Below are positions 54,851-63,502 of a DNA stretch of 64,000 bases, one piece after another (within the stretch, counting starts at the first letter, position 1; every line of letters begins with the position of its first letter). The translations under genes and the position numbers were made by a program. The DNA lies in contig NZ_QGGV01000001.1 in NCBI RefSeq assembly GCF_003148765.1, positions 676,001-740,000 of the forward strand. Direction: 5' to 3'. The stretch is from Silicimonas algicola (GTDB lineage Bacteria; Pseudomonadota; Alphaproteobacteria; Rhodobacterales; Rhodobacteraceae). The notes below the pieces were generated by a model. That model searched no databases. It had not been told where the DNA came from and saw only the letters and a list, made by a program, of their open reading frames with translations.

Positions 54851-55066
54851 ATGGGCATCAACAAGGAAAGCAACGTCGAGGCGAACCTCCAGATCGGGCC
54901 GACAAGTCTCGGCATGGTCCGGCTCTACATCGAGGGGAACGGCATCCAGATCCCGATGGATTTCGAGCCTGAAGAGGCCGAGGAAATCGCTGACGAGATC
55001 CGCGCCGCCGCCGCCAAGGCGAGGGCGCAGGGGGACACCTCCGCTAGAGGCCCCAGGAAACGCTGA
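54851..55066 (+). CDS. Small conserved protein (DUF6324-like)
   Basis: 71 residues. The sequence ANLQIGPTSLGMVRLYIE followed by IPMDFEPEEAEEIADEI resembles a small Rhodobacterales family that I recall as DUF6324; function unknown. A short beta-hairpin plus helix fold is likely. It is very acidic in the middle and basic at the C-terminus. It overlaps the end of convergent mmcB by 23 nt. Confidence 0.72.
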   Translation: MGINKESNVEANLQIGPTSLGMVRLYIEGNGIQIPMDFEPEEAEEIADEIRAAAAKARAQGDTSARGPRKR

Positions 55067-55499
55067 ACCCCGGATCACGGACCGCGTGCCACCTGAGCGC
55101 GGCGTGGCGCGCGAACTTCTGCACCATCACCTTCCGTCGCGCCCCTGCGAGTTTCGTCTCGGGCGCCATGCGGATGATCTCGGCATCGTACTGGTCGGCG
55201 ATGATGAGACCCGTGCCGTCCGGCAGCAGGTCGGTCGGAAAGGCCTCGTCCACCGCCCAGAAATACCGGTCGCACCATTCGAGGTAATTGTGCCACTTGC
55301 CGTCGGAGGTGAAGTCGGTTCGGCAGGACTTGCATTCGACGATCCAGACTTCTCCACGGGGACCAAGAGCCATGATGTCGACGCGCAGTCCAGGCGCGGG
55401 CGTCAGCTCCTCGACCGTCACGAAATCGTGGCTGACGAGGTGGCGGCACACACCTCGCGCAAGAAGCTGTCCGGGTTTCATCTGAAGATCGTCAGGCAT
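55044..55499 (-). CDS. mmcB: MmcB-family DNA repair nuclease
   Basis: 151 residues from ATG 55499. The PD-(D/E)xK nuclease core is visible: GLRVDIMAL (Asp) and VWIVECKSC (ExK), residues about 42-65. In Caulobacter crescentus mmcB belongs to the SOS regulon and contributes to mitomycin C resistance. An upstream SOS-like box lies 13 nt before the start. An in-frame upstream extension to 55619 runs through the SOS-box region and is rejected. Confidence 0.82.
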   Translation of the reverse strand: MPDDLQMKPGQLLARGVCRHLVSHDFVTVEELTPAPGLRVDIMALGPRGEVWIVECKSCRTDFTSDGKWHNYLEWCDRYFWAVDEAFPTDLLPDGTGLIIADQYDAEIIRMAPETKLAGARRKVMVQKFARHAALRWHAVRDPGFSVSWGL

Positions 55500-55511
55500 G
55501 CCCTCAAGTGT

Positions 55512-55526
55512 GAACAAAAGGTAAAC
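55512..55526 (-). promoter_or_regulatory. SOS (LexA) box before mmcB
   Basis: On the minus strand the sequence reads GTTT-N7-GTTC, seven of eight conserved bases of the alphaproteobacterial LexA box GTTC-N7-GTTC. It overlaps the space between a plausible -35 (TTGTCA, 55535-55530) and the mmcB start. SOS control of mmcB is known in Caulobacter. Confidence 0.6.
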
Positions 55527-55581
55527 AGTTGACAAGCCCCAAGGAGCCCCTTGCCGGATGCGCGCGTGACGCCTACATCTC

Positions 55582-55760
55582 GGCCGTGGCGGGTACTGCC
55601 CTTCCCGTGCCGGGGTCAAATTCCGGTGGCCTTAAATACTTCCGAGGGAGCTGGCTCTGACCGGACCGTGGTCCGGCTACCTGGTGCCCACCTGTGAAAA
55701 CGGGTCCTCGGGAATTTAGTTGCCCCTACGGTTGCGGTGGTCCCGTCACTTTTATCCTGC
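55582..55760 (+). ncRNA. Candidate structured RNA (possibly 6S-like), ends approximate
   Basis: The 303-bp gap 55500-55802 has no convincing protein frame but rich potential pairing. GGGGT..AAATT (55612-55622) can close with AATTT..GCCCC (55713-55726). CCGAGG (55642-55647) pairs with CCTCGG (55706-55711). Inside, CCGGAC-CGTG-GTCCGG (55662-55677) and ACCTG-N6-CGGGT (55690-55705) form hairpins. A TTGCCG-N17-TACATC promoter-like pair precedes it. The size and long closing stem would suit 6S RNA, but I cannot confirm the family; a leader of the following gene is another option. Confidence 0.4.
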
Positions 55761-55802
55761 CGGCCCGGCCCCATATAAAGCGGACCCGTCGGGAGATTTT
55801 AC

Positions 55803-57089
55803 ATGGACGACAGGAAGATGAGCGAGGCGGAGGCCCGCGCGGCCCGCGACGCGAAAGCGCTCGAGGGCCATCTCGGCTGGCTCGACACCTTCACCGGCAC
55901 GGCGCTCGGTGTGCTTGCGGCGGCGTCGGGCATCTACACCTACCTGGGCGTCCGAGGCCTCCTCGACGACACGGGCGCTCTGACGACCTTCGCGGCGCTC
56001 GCCTATTCGGTCGCGGTGTCGGTCGGCATCTTCGTCTTCTGGTCATACATGATGCGCCTTCTCCCTGCTGTGCGCGGCGCGTCGGCTCGGATGGGTCTTC
56101 TCTTGTCGATGGCGCTTGGATGCGTCGCAATCGTGGCGATGTCGTCCTGGCTGAATGCGGCGGCGCTGGCCGGCGCGGCTGCGGTCGAGCAGCACCTTGC
56201 GCGGACGGTGCAGGACTACCAGGCCTCGCTCGAGCGCGCCCACGCCATTGCGGTCTCGGGGCAAGGCCTCAGCCGCGACGTCGAGCGCGTCCGGACGTCC
56301 TTCGAGGATCTCAGCGCACAGGAGGCTACGGGCGACCTGTCTGGCGTCGCCGGCCGGGGCGCGGTTTTCCGGGTCCTGACCCAGAAGGCCGATGAGTTGG
56401 AGGCGCTGGAAGCCCAGATCGTGGCGCAGGAACCCCTGGTCGAGGCCGCATTTCAGCAGGGCAACGAGATCCTGTCGCGGATGCGCGGCCTGACGGTCGA
56501 GCCGGGGCCGGTCGAGGCGCGTTCAGTGGAGTTCTCGGAAGAGGCCGTGCGCCTTGCAGGGATCGTCACACAGCTTCGTCAACTGTCGGTGGCACCCCTG
56601 GTCGAGAGGGCGGCGCAGGATCTGTCGGCCACCGTCGTCATGCCGAGGCTGGATGGCGCCACCGACGACATCCGCACCGGACAGGCCGAGACGATCACCA
56701 GCGTCCTGGACGTTCTGGGGCAGCGTGCCGAAACCCTGCGCGCCGCGTCCGCCGAGGTCATGGCGATGGAGCAGCCGCAGGAGACGGTCTACACCCCCGT
56801 TTCCACAGCCGACGCCGTGATCCGCTATGCCGGCAACTTCATCCCGTCCTGGGCCGGCGCCATCGCCATTGACCTTCTGCCGGCGGTTCTCGTCTTCATC
56901 CTGACCATCGTTCAATCGGCGATCCGGGCGGGCCGGGACCGTGTTAGCGTCGAGGATACGCTGACGCTTGCGGAACTGCGCGCCGCCCTTCGCGCCGCGC
57001 GGGATGTCGAGGACGTGCTGAACCACACCGACGACCCGCCCGCGCGGCCCGCGGCGCCACCTGTTCCGATCCGGACGAAACCCGAATGA
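55803..57089 (+). CDS. Membrane protein of unknown function with long periplasmic helical domain
   Basis: 428 residues, not recognised. Three membrane helices lie near the N-terminus (about 26-50, 62-84, 97-117), then a long helical, coiled-coil-like region (about 120-330) rich in Glu, Ala and Arg, a fourth helix (about 350-373), and a C-terminal cytoplasmic tail ending in Pro-rich repeats. The layout suggests a membrane-anchored sensor or scaffold. It is coupled to the next gene by an ATGA overlap, so both proteins probably act together. It follows the candidate structured RNA. Confidence 0.75.
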   Translation: MDDRKMSEAEARAARDAKALEGHLGWLDTFTGTALGVLAAASGIYTYLGVRGLLDDTGALTTFAALAYSVAVSVGIFVFWSYMMRLLPAVRGASARMGLLLSMALGCVAIVAMSSWLNAAALAGAAAVEQHLARTVQDYQASLERAHAIAVSGQGLSRDVERVRTSFEDLSAQEATGDLSGVAGRGAVFRVLTQKADELEALEAQIVAQEPLVEAAFQQGNEILSRMRGLTVEPGPVEARSVEFSEEAVRLAGIVTQLRQLSVAPLVERAAQDLSATVVMPRLDGATDDIRTGQAETITSVLDVLGQRAETLRAASAEVMAMEQPQETVYTPVSTADAVIRYAGNFIPSWAGAIAIDLLPAVLVFILTIVQSAIRAGRDRVSVEDTLTLAELRAALRAARDVEDVLNHTDDPPARPAAPPVPIRTKPE

Positions 57090-57826
57090 GGGAACTGACC
57101 GTCTCGCGCAGCCTTAGGTGGCTTCTGGGCTTCCAGGCGTTCATAGCTCTTGCCCTCGTCGTCGGCGATCTCGGTGGAGCCTATACGGGGTCCCCCTTCC
57201 GCTCGGCCGACGCGCCCTCCCTCGAGCAACCGATACGGCCCGGCGACCAGCGCCGGCAGTACGATCCCTCTGCCGTTCCGGGCGATCCCGCGCGACGCGA
57301 AGCCATGCCGGGCGGCGAGACCTATCCCGACCGTCTGTCCATCCTGCCCGAGGGGGAGCGCCTGACGCTGCGCGGAACCATTGCCGCCGGTGACGGCGCG
57401 CGGGTCGCCGAGGCGCTTGCCGCCCGCAGCATCGAGGCCGTGACGCTCGACAGCCCCGGCGGATCGGTCATGGACGCGCTCGAGATCGGACGCGCCATCC
57501 GCGAGGCCGACGCCTCGAGCGCTATCGCGTCCGGAGGCGTCTGCTTTTCGGCCTGTCCCTACATGCTTGCGGGCGGCGTCACGCGCGACGTGCCGAGGTC
57601 ATCCCGCGTTGGGGTCCATCAGTATTACTTCGGCGAGAATTCCCTTCTGCCCGCCTTCATGGCGGTCGAGGACGTGCAGCGGGGGCAGGGGATGGTGATG
57701 GCCTTCCTCGAGGAGATGGGCGTCGACCCTCTGCTGATGCAGCACGCACTGACGACGCCGCCCGAGGAGATCTATGTCCTCATCCCCGAAGAACTGGAGC
57801 GCTATCGTCTGGCCTTCGGTGGGTGA
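57086..57826 (+). CDS. ClpP-like periplasmic protein (COG3904-type)
   Basis: 246 residues. An N-terminal signal-anchor (about 12-30) is followed by a Pro-rich linker (40-90) and a ClpP/crotonase-like domain: LDSPGGSVMDALEIGR (121-136), CFSACPYMLAGG with the candidate nucleophile Ser155, and VGVHQYYFG with His178. The same Ser-His pattern appears in the lipoprotein at 34811-35389. It would sit on the periplasmic side of the inner membrane. It is translationally coupled to the unknown membrane protein. Confidence 0.75.
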   Translation: MRELTVSRSLRWLLGFQAFIALALVVGDLGGAYTGSPFRSADAPSLEQPIRPGDQRRQYDPSAVPGDPARREAMPGGETYPDRLSILPEGERLTLRGTIAAGDGARVAEALAARSIEAVTLDSPGGSVMDALEIGRAIREADASSAIASGGVCFSACPYMLAGGVTRDVPRSSRVGVHQYYFGENSLLPAFMAVEDVQRGQGMVMAFLEEMGVDPLLMQHALTTPPEEIYVLIPEELERYRLAFGG

Positions 57827-57829
57827 GGC

Positions 57830-58063
57830 TCAGTCCTCGGGGTCGGCCATCAGCATGACGCGGACGCCGAACTGCACCCCCGCGAAGACGATGCCGTTGA
57901 AGAACGACAGCAGCAGGAACGCAAGCCAGCCCCCTTCGACCGTGTCGATCAGATGGCGCAGGTTGCCGATGTTCAGCACCACGAGCGCCATGCTGAACAG
58001 GATCCCAAGCGCCAGCCCCAGCAGCGTCTCGCGGACGTAGAGGCGGACGAGCGGCGGCATCAT
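57830..58063 (-). CDS. Small two-helix membrane protein
   Basis: 77 residues, not assigned to a family. Two hydrophobic segments (about 13-33 and 42-64) with an NIGNLRHLIDTVEGG loop between them. Its start overlaps the end of the YjdF-like gene by 4 nt, so it is its translational partner. Function unknown. Confidence 0.6.
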   Translation of the reverse strand: MMPPLVRLYVRETLLGLALGILFSMALVVLNIGNLRHLIDTVEGGWLAFLLLSFFNGIVFAGVQFGVRVMLMADPED

Positions 58064-58719
58064 TCGGAGGACGTGCGGTCGCGGCGGCGCAGCTTGTGAA
58101 AGCCGGTGCGGTTGCGCTGGACGAATTCCTCGATCAGGGGCGACAGACCGTGCTGGATGCCCTTGAGCCAGAGAAAACCCGAGAAGGAACCGATGAACGC
58201 TCCGCAGGCGTCGACGATCAGATCCGACATGGTATCGACGAGGCCGCTCTTCTGCATGTTGAGGCCAAACGACTGGTCCATGGCGAACTCAAAGATTTCC
58301 CACATCGTCCCGATGGTCACGGCGAAGGAGAAGGCAAAGAGGGCAAGCGCCCAAGGCGGTGCTGCGTAGAGATCGCCCTGGAACAGGTAGAAGACGAACA
58401 GGAAGCCGACAATCCCGAAGCCCACGGCCGAGATGCCGTGCAGCACAAGGTCCCACCACCAGAATCGCTCGTAGAAGTCGAAGACCTCGCCCAGGAAGAG
58501 CGTCGAGAACACGAAGATCGAGATCGCCGCCATGAAGGGGAGGGGGAGCCGAATTTTGTAGCGTTCCGCAAAGGTGACCGGCAGGACGGTCAGAAGAAGT
58601 GCCGCAATCGACACGATGGTGTTGGTCCAGTGCAGGCTGAACAGACCCCAGGTTGCTGAGGCGACGAGCACGCCCCAGATAACCCAGGTGGTGTAGGGAA
58701 TGTCCCTGCGGTCGATCAT
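58060..58719 (-). CDS. YjdF/DUF2238 family membrane protein
   Basis: 219 residues with about six membrane helices. The WWWDLVLHGISAVGFG segment and the GTMWEIFEFAMDQSFG plus GLVDTMSDLIVDACGA blocks are characteristic for DUF2238. The conserved His, Glu and Asp residues within membranes suggest metal or proton handling, but no function is established. It is divergent from the nuclease-family gene. Confidence 0.8.
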   Translation of the reverse strand: MIDRRDIPYTTWVIWGVLVASATWGLFSLHWTNTIVSIAALLLTVLPVTFAERYKIRLPLPFMAAISIFVFSTLFLGEVFDFYERFWWWDLVLHGISAVGFGIVGFLFVFYLFQGDLYAAPPWALALFAFSFAVTIGTMWEIFEFAMDQSFGLNMQKSGLVDTMSDLIVDACGAFIGSFSGFLWLKGIQHGLSPLIEEFVQRNRTGFHKLRRRDRTSSE

Positions 58720-58760
58720 GGTTCAGATATGATACGCGAAAGCGAAAGGAAAAGGGCGGC

Positions 58761-59450
58761 ATGACGTCCCTCACGCTGGCGACCTGGAATATACGGAAGT
58801 GCATCGGACTGGACCGTCGGCGGGATCCTCATCGCATAGCCTCGGTGATCGCCAGTCTCGAGGCCGACGTCGTGGCGCTTCAGGAAGCCGACAAGCGCCT
58901 CGGGCGGCGTCCGGCTGCGCTGACCACCGACATCGTCGAGCGCGAGATCGGCATGGAGCCCGCCGACGCGGGCGGCCACGACTGCTCGATCGGCTGGCAT
59001 GGCAACGCGATCCTTCTGGCACCGCACCTGAAGGTCGCGGCACGCCATTCTATCCACCTGCCGGGGATCGAACCTCGCGGGGCGCTGGCGATCGACGTGT
59101 CCGGCAAGGGGAAGAGCCTTCGCATCGTTGCGGTCCACCTCGGACTGATGCGATCGTCGCGTCGACAGCAGCTTGCCACGATCCGCACGCGTCTCGAGGC
59201 GATGGACGAGATGCCGACCGTCATCATGGGCGACTTCAACGAGTGGTCGACCGAGCACGGGCTCGAAGCGCTGACGGGTTTCGAGGTCCACTCCCCCGGT
59301 CGGACCTATCACTCTTCGCGTCCCGTCGCGGCCCTGGACCGGTTTGCCCTGAACGGCGGCGTGACGCTGACCGACGCCTCGGTGATCGAGAACCGCGTGA
59401 CCCGCGTCGCTTCGGATCACCTTCCGATCAAGGCGCGGGTGCGCTTCTGA
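58761..59450 (+). CDS. Endonuclease/exonuclease/phosphatase family protein
   Basis: 229 residues. The EEP fold is clear: TWNIRKC (metal ligand Asn), ALQEAD (Glu ligand), VHLGL, IMGDFNEW (catalytic Asp/Asn) and ASDHLPIKARV (catalytic His). Without a signal peptide it is cytoplasmic. The substrate could be DNA or a phospho-lipid/inositol. The start has GAAAAGG upstream. Confidence 0.88.
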   Translation: MTSLTLATWNIRKCIGLDRRRDPHRIASVIASLEADVVALQEADKRLGRRPAALTTDIVEREIGMEPADAGGHDCSIGWHGNAILLAPHLKVAARHSIHLPGIEPRGALAIDVSGKGKSLRIVAVHLGLMRSSRRQQLATIRTRLEAMDEMPTVIMGDFNEWSTEHGLEALTGFEVHSPGRTYHSSRPVAALDRFALNGGVTLTDASVIENRVTRVASDHLPIKARVRF

Positions 59451-59454
59451 AGTC

Positions 59455-60747
59455 TCACACGACGACCTCGATCTCGTCCTGAGCGCCCACGCCGAAGACG
59501 CGCTTGTAGCGCGCGATCTCGTCCTCGGGGCCCATGGCCTTGCGCGGGTTGTCGGACAGCTTGACGGTGGGGCGGCCATTCGCGCTGACCGCCTTGCAGA
59601 CGAGGCTGAACGGCGCCAGCCCGTCGCCCGGCACGAGGCCGCGGAAGTCGTTCGTCAGCATCGTGCCCCAGCCGAAGCTGACGCGCGCCCGTCCCGCGAA
59701 CCGGTCGTGAAGCTCGACGATCTTTTCGACGTCGAGGCCGTCCGAGAAGATGATGAGCTTGCGGCGCGGATCCTCGCCGCGCGCCTTCCACCAGGCGATG
59801 GCGGTCTCGGCGCCCTCGGCGGGGTCACCGGAATCGATACGTATGCCGGTCCATCCCGCCAGCCAGTCGGGGGCGTTCTTCAGGAACTGCACCGTACCGT
59901 AGGTGTCGGGAAGGATGATGCGCAGGTTGCCATCATGCTCTTCGTGCCAGTCGGCCAGGACCTTGTAGGGAGCTTGCGCCAGTTCCTCGTCGCTGTCGGC
60001 CAGCGCCGAATAGACCATCGGAAGCTCGTGCGCGTTCGTGCCGATGGCCTCGAGATCGCGGTTCTTGGCGATGAGGCAATTCGACGTGCCGATGAACGCC
60101 TGTCCCAGACCCTCTTGCAGCGCCTGCACGCACCAATCCTGCCACAGGAAGCTGTGTCGCCGCCGCGTGCCGAAGTCCGCCAGCTTGAGGGCGTCGATGG
60201 CGCGCAGACGCTCGACCTTTTCCCATGTCCTCGTCATGGCGCGGGCGTAGAGGACCTGAAGCTCGAATTTTCCGAGGTCCTTCAGCACTGCGCGGGACCG
60301 CAGCTCCATCAGGACAGCCAGGGCCGGGATCTCCCACATCATCACTTCGGGCCAGGCGCCTTCGAAGGTAAGCTCGAACTGGCCATCCTTCTTCTCCAGC
60401 TCATAGGGCGGCAGGCGCAGGCCCTCGAACCACTCCATGAAGTCGGGGCGGAACATCTGTCGTTTGCCGTAGAAGGTGTTGCCGCGCAACCAGGTCGACT
60501 CTCCCCGGCTCAGCGATAGCGAGCGAATGTGGTCGAGCTGTTCGCGCAGCTCGCCTTCGTCGACGAGCTCGGCAAGGCGGACGTCCTTGGTTCTGTTGAT
60601 GAGGCTGAAGGTGACGCGCGTGTCGGACCGGTTGCGGAACACCGATTGGCACATGAGAAGCTTGTAGAAGTCGGTGTCGATCAGGGAGCGGACGATCGGG
60701 TCGATCTTCCACTTGTGGTTCCAGACGCGCGCGGCGATGTCGACCAT
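59455..60747 (-). CDS. pncB: Nicotinate phosphoribosyltransferase
   Basis: 430 residues from ATG 60747, with GGGAGG upstream. Motifs: [12 protein letters not shown] at the N-terminus, [12 protein letters not shown] (active site), [10 protein letters not shown] and IRIDSGDP. It makes nicotinate mononucleotide from nicotinate and PRPP with ATP, for NAD salvage. It overlaps no neighbour; 4 nt separate it from the convergent nuclease-family gene. Confidence 0.95.
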   Translation of the reverse strand: MVDIAARVWNHKWKIDPIVRSLIDTDFYKLLMCQSVFRNRSDTRVTFSLINRTKDVRLAELVDEGELREQLDHIRSLSLSRGESTWLRGNTFYGKRQMFRPDFMEWFEGLRLPPYELEKKDGQFELTFEGAWPEVMMWEIPALAVLMELRSRAVLKDLGKFELQVLYARAMTRTWEKVERLRAIDALKLADFGTRRRHSFLWQDWCVQALQEGLGQAFIGTSNCLIAKNRDLEAIGTNAHELPMVYSALADSDEELAQAPYKVLADWHEEHDGNLRIILPDTYGTVQFLKNAPDWLAGWTGIRIDSGDPAEGAETAIAWWKARGEDPRRKLIIFSDGLDVEKIVELHDRFAGRARVSFGWGTMLTNDFRGLVPGDGLAPFSLVCKAVSANGRPTVKLSDNPRKAMGPEDEIARYKRVFGVGAQDEIEVVV

Positions 60748-60820
60748 GTCCGAGCCTCCCTTGACGCGCTTGTGTGCCAAGGAAGTCAGGGTGTTGTCCA
60801 GCACCGCAGGCCCCTGGCGG

Positions 60821-61384
60821 CTATTTCAGCTTGCCACCGCCGTAACTGTCGTCGGTCACGCCCGCAGGCGGCGCCGGCCGCGCGACAGGCGATTGTCCTT
60901 TGCCGGCGCGACCGCCGTTCACGATCCATGCGATCCCCTCGCGGATCGGGTGATGCTCGGTCGATCCGTCGTAGACGACGCCGCAATTGACGGCGTGGAC
61001 CGTCGAGGGGTTGTCAAGGTTCGGCCCCGGCGGACGCGGCGCAAAGGTCGCGCGGCAGCCCTGCGTGTCCGAGGAAAAGGCGCCGATGGCGAGCCCGTAC
61101 TGGAACATCGCCACGACGAACTCGGCGCTGGTCCCGAACTGCGGCGCGTAATAGCCGGGCGGGTTCGTCATGTTTCGATAGACGTACGAGATCTGCGCCC
61201 CTTCGTTGATCTTCTGGGTCGGCATTCCCCACTGAGCGACGAAACGCTTTTCGGTGGTCTGACCCGGAACGACGCTGGCCAGCATCGCCTCGCGGACCTG
61301 TGGATGATCGGCGACGGCGGTGTTCCAGGCCTGCCCGCCACAGCCGGCGAGGGCCAGGGCGGCGAGGAGAAGGAGACGGCGCAT
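60821..61384 (-). CDS. Lipoprotein of unknown function (BamE-like motif)
   Basis: 187 residues. The lipobox LAGC (Cys15) follows a short basic/hydrophobic signal. The segment [20 protein letters not shown] resembles the SmpA/BamE pattern, but the protein is longer and otherwise unlike BamE. The C-terminus is proline/glycine-rich. It lies 73 nt upstream of pncB and could be co-transcribed. Confidence 0.65.
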   Translation of the reverse strand: MRRLLLLAALALAGCGGQAWNTAVADHPQVREAMLASVVPGQTTEKRFVAQWGMPTQKINEGAQISYVYRNMTNPPGYYAPQFGTSAEFVVAMFQYGLAIGAFSSDTQGCRATFAPRPPGPNLDNPSTVHAVNCGVVYDGSTEHHPIREGIAWIVNGGRAGKGQSPVARPAPPAGVTDDSYGGGKLK

Positions 61385-61457
61385 GAGGAGCCCCTTTGTG
61401 TTCCAGCCGCCCCGGTTTATCTCTGGATCACAAAGAACCCGTTACCGGAGACAGCCC

Positions 61458-61916
61458 ATGCGCCGCCTCGCCGCCCCGGCCCTTGTGGCCATCCTCGCGC
61501 TTCCCGCCGCCGCAGCCGAGGTGCGGCCCTGCGACGACAGCTATGCCTCGCGCGCGGAAGCCATCGCCGAACCCTGGGAGGACAACACCCGCACCTTCGC
61601 GAGCGGTGCGGTGCGCATCGCGCTGATGGACACGGTGGAGCCCGCCGCCGCGCCCTTCCACCTGATGATCGTCTCGCCGCCCTACGACGAGCTTGGGATC
61701 CGTCAGTGCCGCCTCGTGTCGTTCGACGGCACGATGGGCTACGCGTCGATGTCGCTTGAAGGTCTCGAAACCGACTACGATCCTGCGACGGGTCTGCGGC
61801 TTGGCGTTCCGATGCGGGTCTACAATCCCGACACGACGATGTTCGACGAGGGGATCCTCGAGGTCGTTCTCGATCAGGCGACGGGAGAGATCGCGGCCGA
61901 GGACTTCGGTTCGTGA
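61458..61916 (+). CDS. Secreted protein of unknown function
   Basis: 152 residues from ATG 61458, with CGGAGA upstream. A signal peptide (1-20, ending PAAAAE) precedes a small mature domain with two cysteines (CDDS and QCRLVSFDG). No family recognised. Its stop overlaps the acpS start by 4 nt (GTGA), so it is co-translated with acpS. Confidence 0.68.
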   Translation: MRRLAAPALVAILALPAAAAEVRPCDDSYASRAEAIAEPWEDNTRTFASGAVRIALMDTVEPAAAPFHLMIVSPPYDELGIRQCRLVSFDGTMGYASMSLEGLETDYDPATGLRLGVPMRVYNPDTTMFDEGILEVVLDQATGEIAAEDFGS

Positions 61917-62317
61917 TCCTCGGCATCGGGACCGATCTCTGCAACATCGAGCGGATCGAACGCACGCTCGAGCGCTTCGGGGACAGGTTCCGGAACCGAT
62001 GCTTCACCGAGATCGAGCAGAGGAAGGCCGAGCGCCGCCGCGACACCGCGGGCACCTATGCCAAGAGGTGGGCGGCGAAGGAAGCCTGCTCCAAGGCGCT
62101 TGGGACCGGCCTGCGCATGGGGATCGCCTGGCGTGACATGGCCGTATCTAACCTGCGGACCGGTCAGCCGGTGATGACCGTGACGGGCTGGGCGCGTGAG
62201 CGTCTGGCCGAGATGACGCCGGCGGGCCACGAGGCGATCATCCACGTCACCCTGACCGACGACCACCCTTGGGCACAGGCCTTCGTCGTGATCGAGGCGC
62301 GTCCCCTCAGCGGCTGA
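61913..62317 (+). CDS. acpS: Holo-[acyl-carrier-protein] synthase
   Basis: 134 residues from GTG 61913. [14 protein letters not shown] (metal-binding Asp) and [17 protein letters not shown] (Glu ligand) are the AcpS hallmarks. It transfers 4'-phosphopantetheine from CoA to ACP. In many Rhodobacterales acpS is directly followed by lepB; here a LysE gene and a WYL regulator are in between. Confidence 0.94.
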   Translation: MILGIGTDLCNIERIERTLERFGDRFRNRCFTEIEQRKAERRRDTAGTYAKRWAAKEACSKALGTGLRMGIAWRDMAVSNLRTGQPVMTVTGWARERLAEMTPAGHEAIIHVTLTDDHPWAQAFVVIEARPLSG

Positions 62318-62933
62318 TCGCGCCTGCCAGCGTCAAGGCTGCGACGGCAAGGAACAGCCCGCCCGTGATGCGCCCCGTCAGGATCGTGGCGCCGGGCGAG
62401 CCGAGAAGCCAGCCCCTGATCCGCCCCGCCGCCACCGCGATCCCGCCATAGACGGCAAGTTGCGTCGCCGCCACCATGGCGCCGATGACCAGCCCCTGCC
62501 GCCAGAGCGCGCCATATTCGGGCCGGACGAACTGCGGGAAGACCGAGGCGACGAAGATATAGGCCTTCGGATTCAGGAGGGCGGTCACCGCACCCTGCCG
62601 GAATGCGCGTCCGCCTGCCGCCCGCGTGTCCTCCGCCGCGACCGTTATCGCAGACCGGACGAGGGAGATCCCGATCCAGGCGAGATAAAGCGCGCCCGCG
62701 ACCAGCATCGCAGACAGGACGGCAGGAGGCAGCGACAGCACGATCGCGACCGAAACGGCGCCCCAAAGCGTGTGGACGGCACCGGCCGCCATGATGCCCG
62801 CGACGGCCGACAGTCCCCCGCGCACGCCGCGGGTCAGCGACTGCGACAGGACGAGAAGCATATCCATGCCGGGTACGACGACGATCCCGAAGATCAGGAG
62901 CCAGAAGATTGCAAGGCTGTGGGCGTAGGTCAT
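62307..62933 (-). CDS. LysE/RhtB-family amino-acid exporter
   Basis: 208 residues from ATG 62933, with six predicted membrane helices. The family motif [22 protein letters not shown] lies near residues 19-40, and [17 protein letters not shown] near 119-135. It probably exports an amino acid or analogue. It is divergent from the small WYL regulator, a likely regulator-target pair. The frame is open much further upstream, but the extension overlaps the regulator. Confidence 0.87.
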   Translation of the reverse strand: MTYAHSLAIFWLLIFGIVVVPGMDMLLVLSQSLTRGVRGGLSAVAGIMAAGAVHTLWGAVSVAIVLSLPPAVLSAMLVAGALYLAWIGISLVRSAITVAAEDTRAAGGRAFRQGAVTALLNPKAYIFVASVFPQFVRPEYGALWRQGLVIGAMVAATQLAVYGGIAVAAGRIRGWLLGSPGATILTGRITGGLFLAVAALTLAGAISR

Positions 62934-63053
62934 GTCAGTTGGCTCCTTGCATTCTTCCATCGCAGCGGGGCGAATTCCGTTGAGATCGATGTCATTCGGC
63001 CGTCCCTTAGCAGGGTCGAACTGACAACGGCCTGTCAGTAGAGGGAGGCGCCC

Positions 63054-63449
63054 TTGCGAAAGATGACGCGGCTGTTCGAGATCGTGCAGATGCTGGCGGC
63101 GGCCCGGCGTCCGATGACGGGAGCCGATCTCGCCGAGCGGCTGGAGGTCACGCCGCGCACGGTTTACCGCGACGTGGCCGCGCTTCAGGCGATGCGCATC
63201 CCGATAGAGGGCGAGCGCGGCTACCGCGACGAGACAGGGCGGACGACGGATCGCGTCCTGCGACCCTTTGCGCTGGTCTATTTCTCCGAGACGGCCAACC
63301 TCGTCGCCTGGTGCGAGTTGCGCCAGGCGATCCGCCACTTCCGGCCCGATCGCGTCACCGACGCCCGCCTTGCCGGCGGCCATTTCCGCGGAGACGGCGC
63401 CCGCCTGCGCAAGCTCTGGACCGAGGGTTGGACCCAGGGTCCAACTTGA
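63054..63449 (+). CDS. Short HTH-WYL transcriptional regulator, internally shortened
   Basis: 131 residues from TTG 63054, chosen for its GGGAGG at 5-6 nt; ATG 63063 is the alternative. The N-terminal HTH (TRLFEIVQMLAAARRPMTGADLAERLEVTPRTVYRD) matches YafY-type regulators. YRDETGRTTDRVLRPFAL (57-74) and VAWCELRQAIRHFRPDRV (84-101) are WYL-domain segments. Full-length relatives have about 80-100 more residues between the HTH and the first WYL block, so the middle seems to have been lost in frame. It may still bind DNA. Divergent from LysE. Confidence 0.65.
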   Translation: MRKMTRLFEIVQMLAAARRPMTGADLAERLEVTPRTVYRDVAALQAMRIPIEGERGYRDETGRTTDRVLRPFALVYFSETANLVAWCELRQAIRHFRPDRVTDARLAGGHFRGDGARLRKLWTEGWTQGPT

Positions 63450-63502
63450 CACTCTCCGGCCCACCACCCATGAAACGCGAAGCTAGCAGAGGCAGGACCA
63501 GC

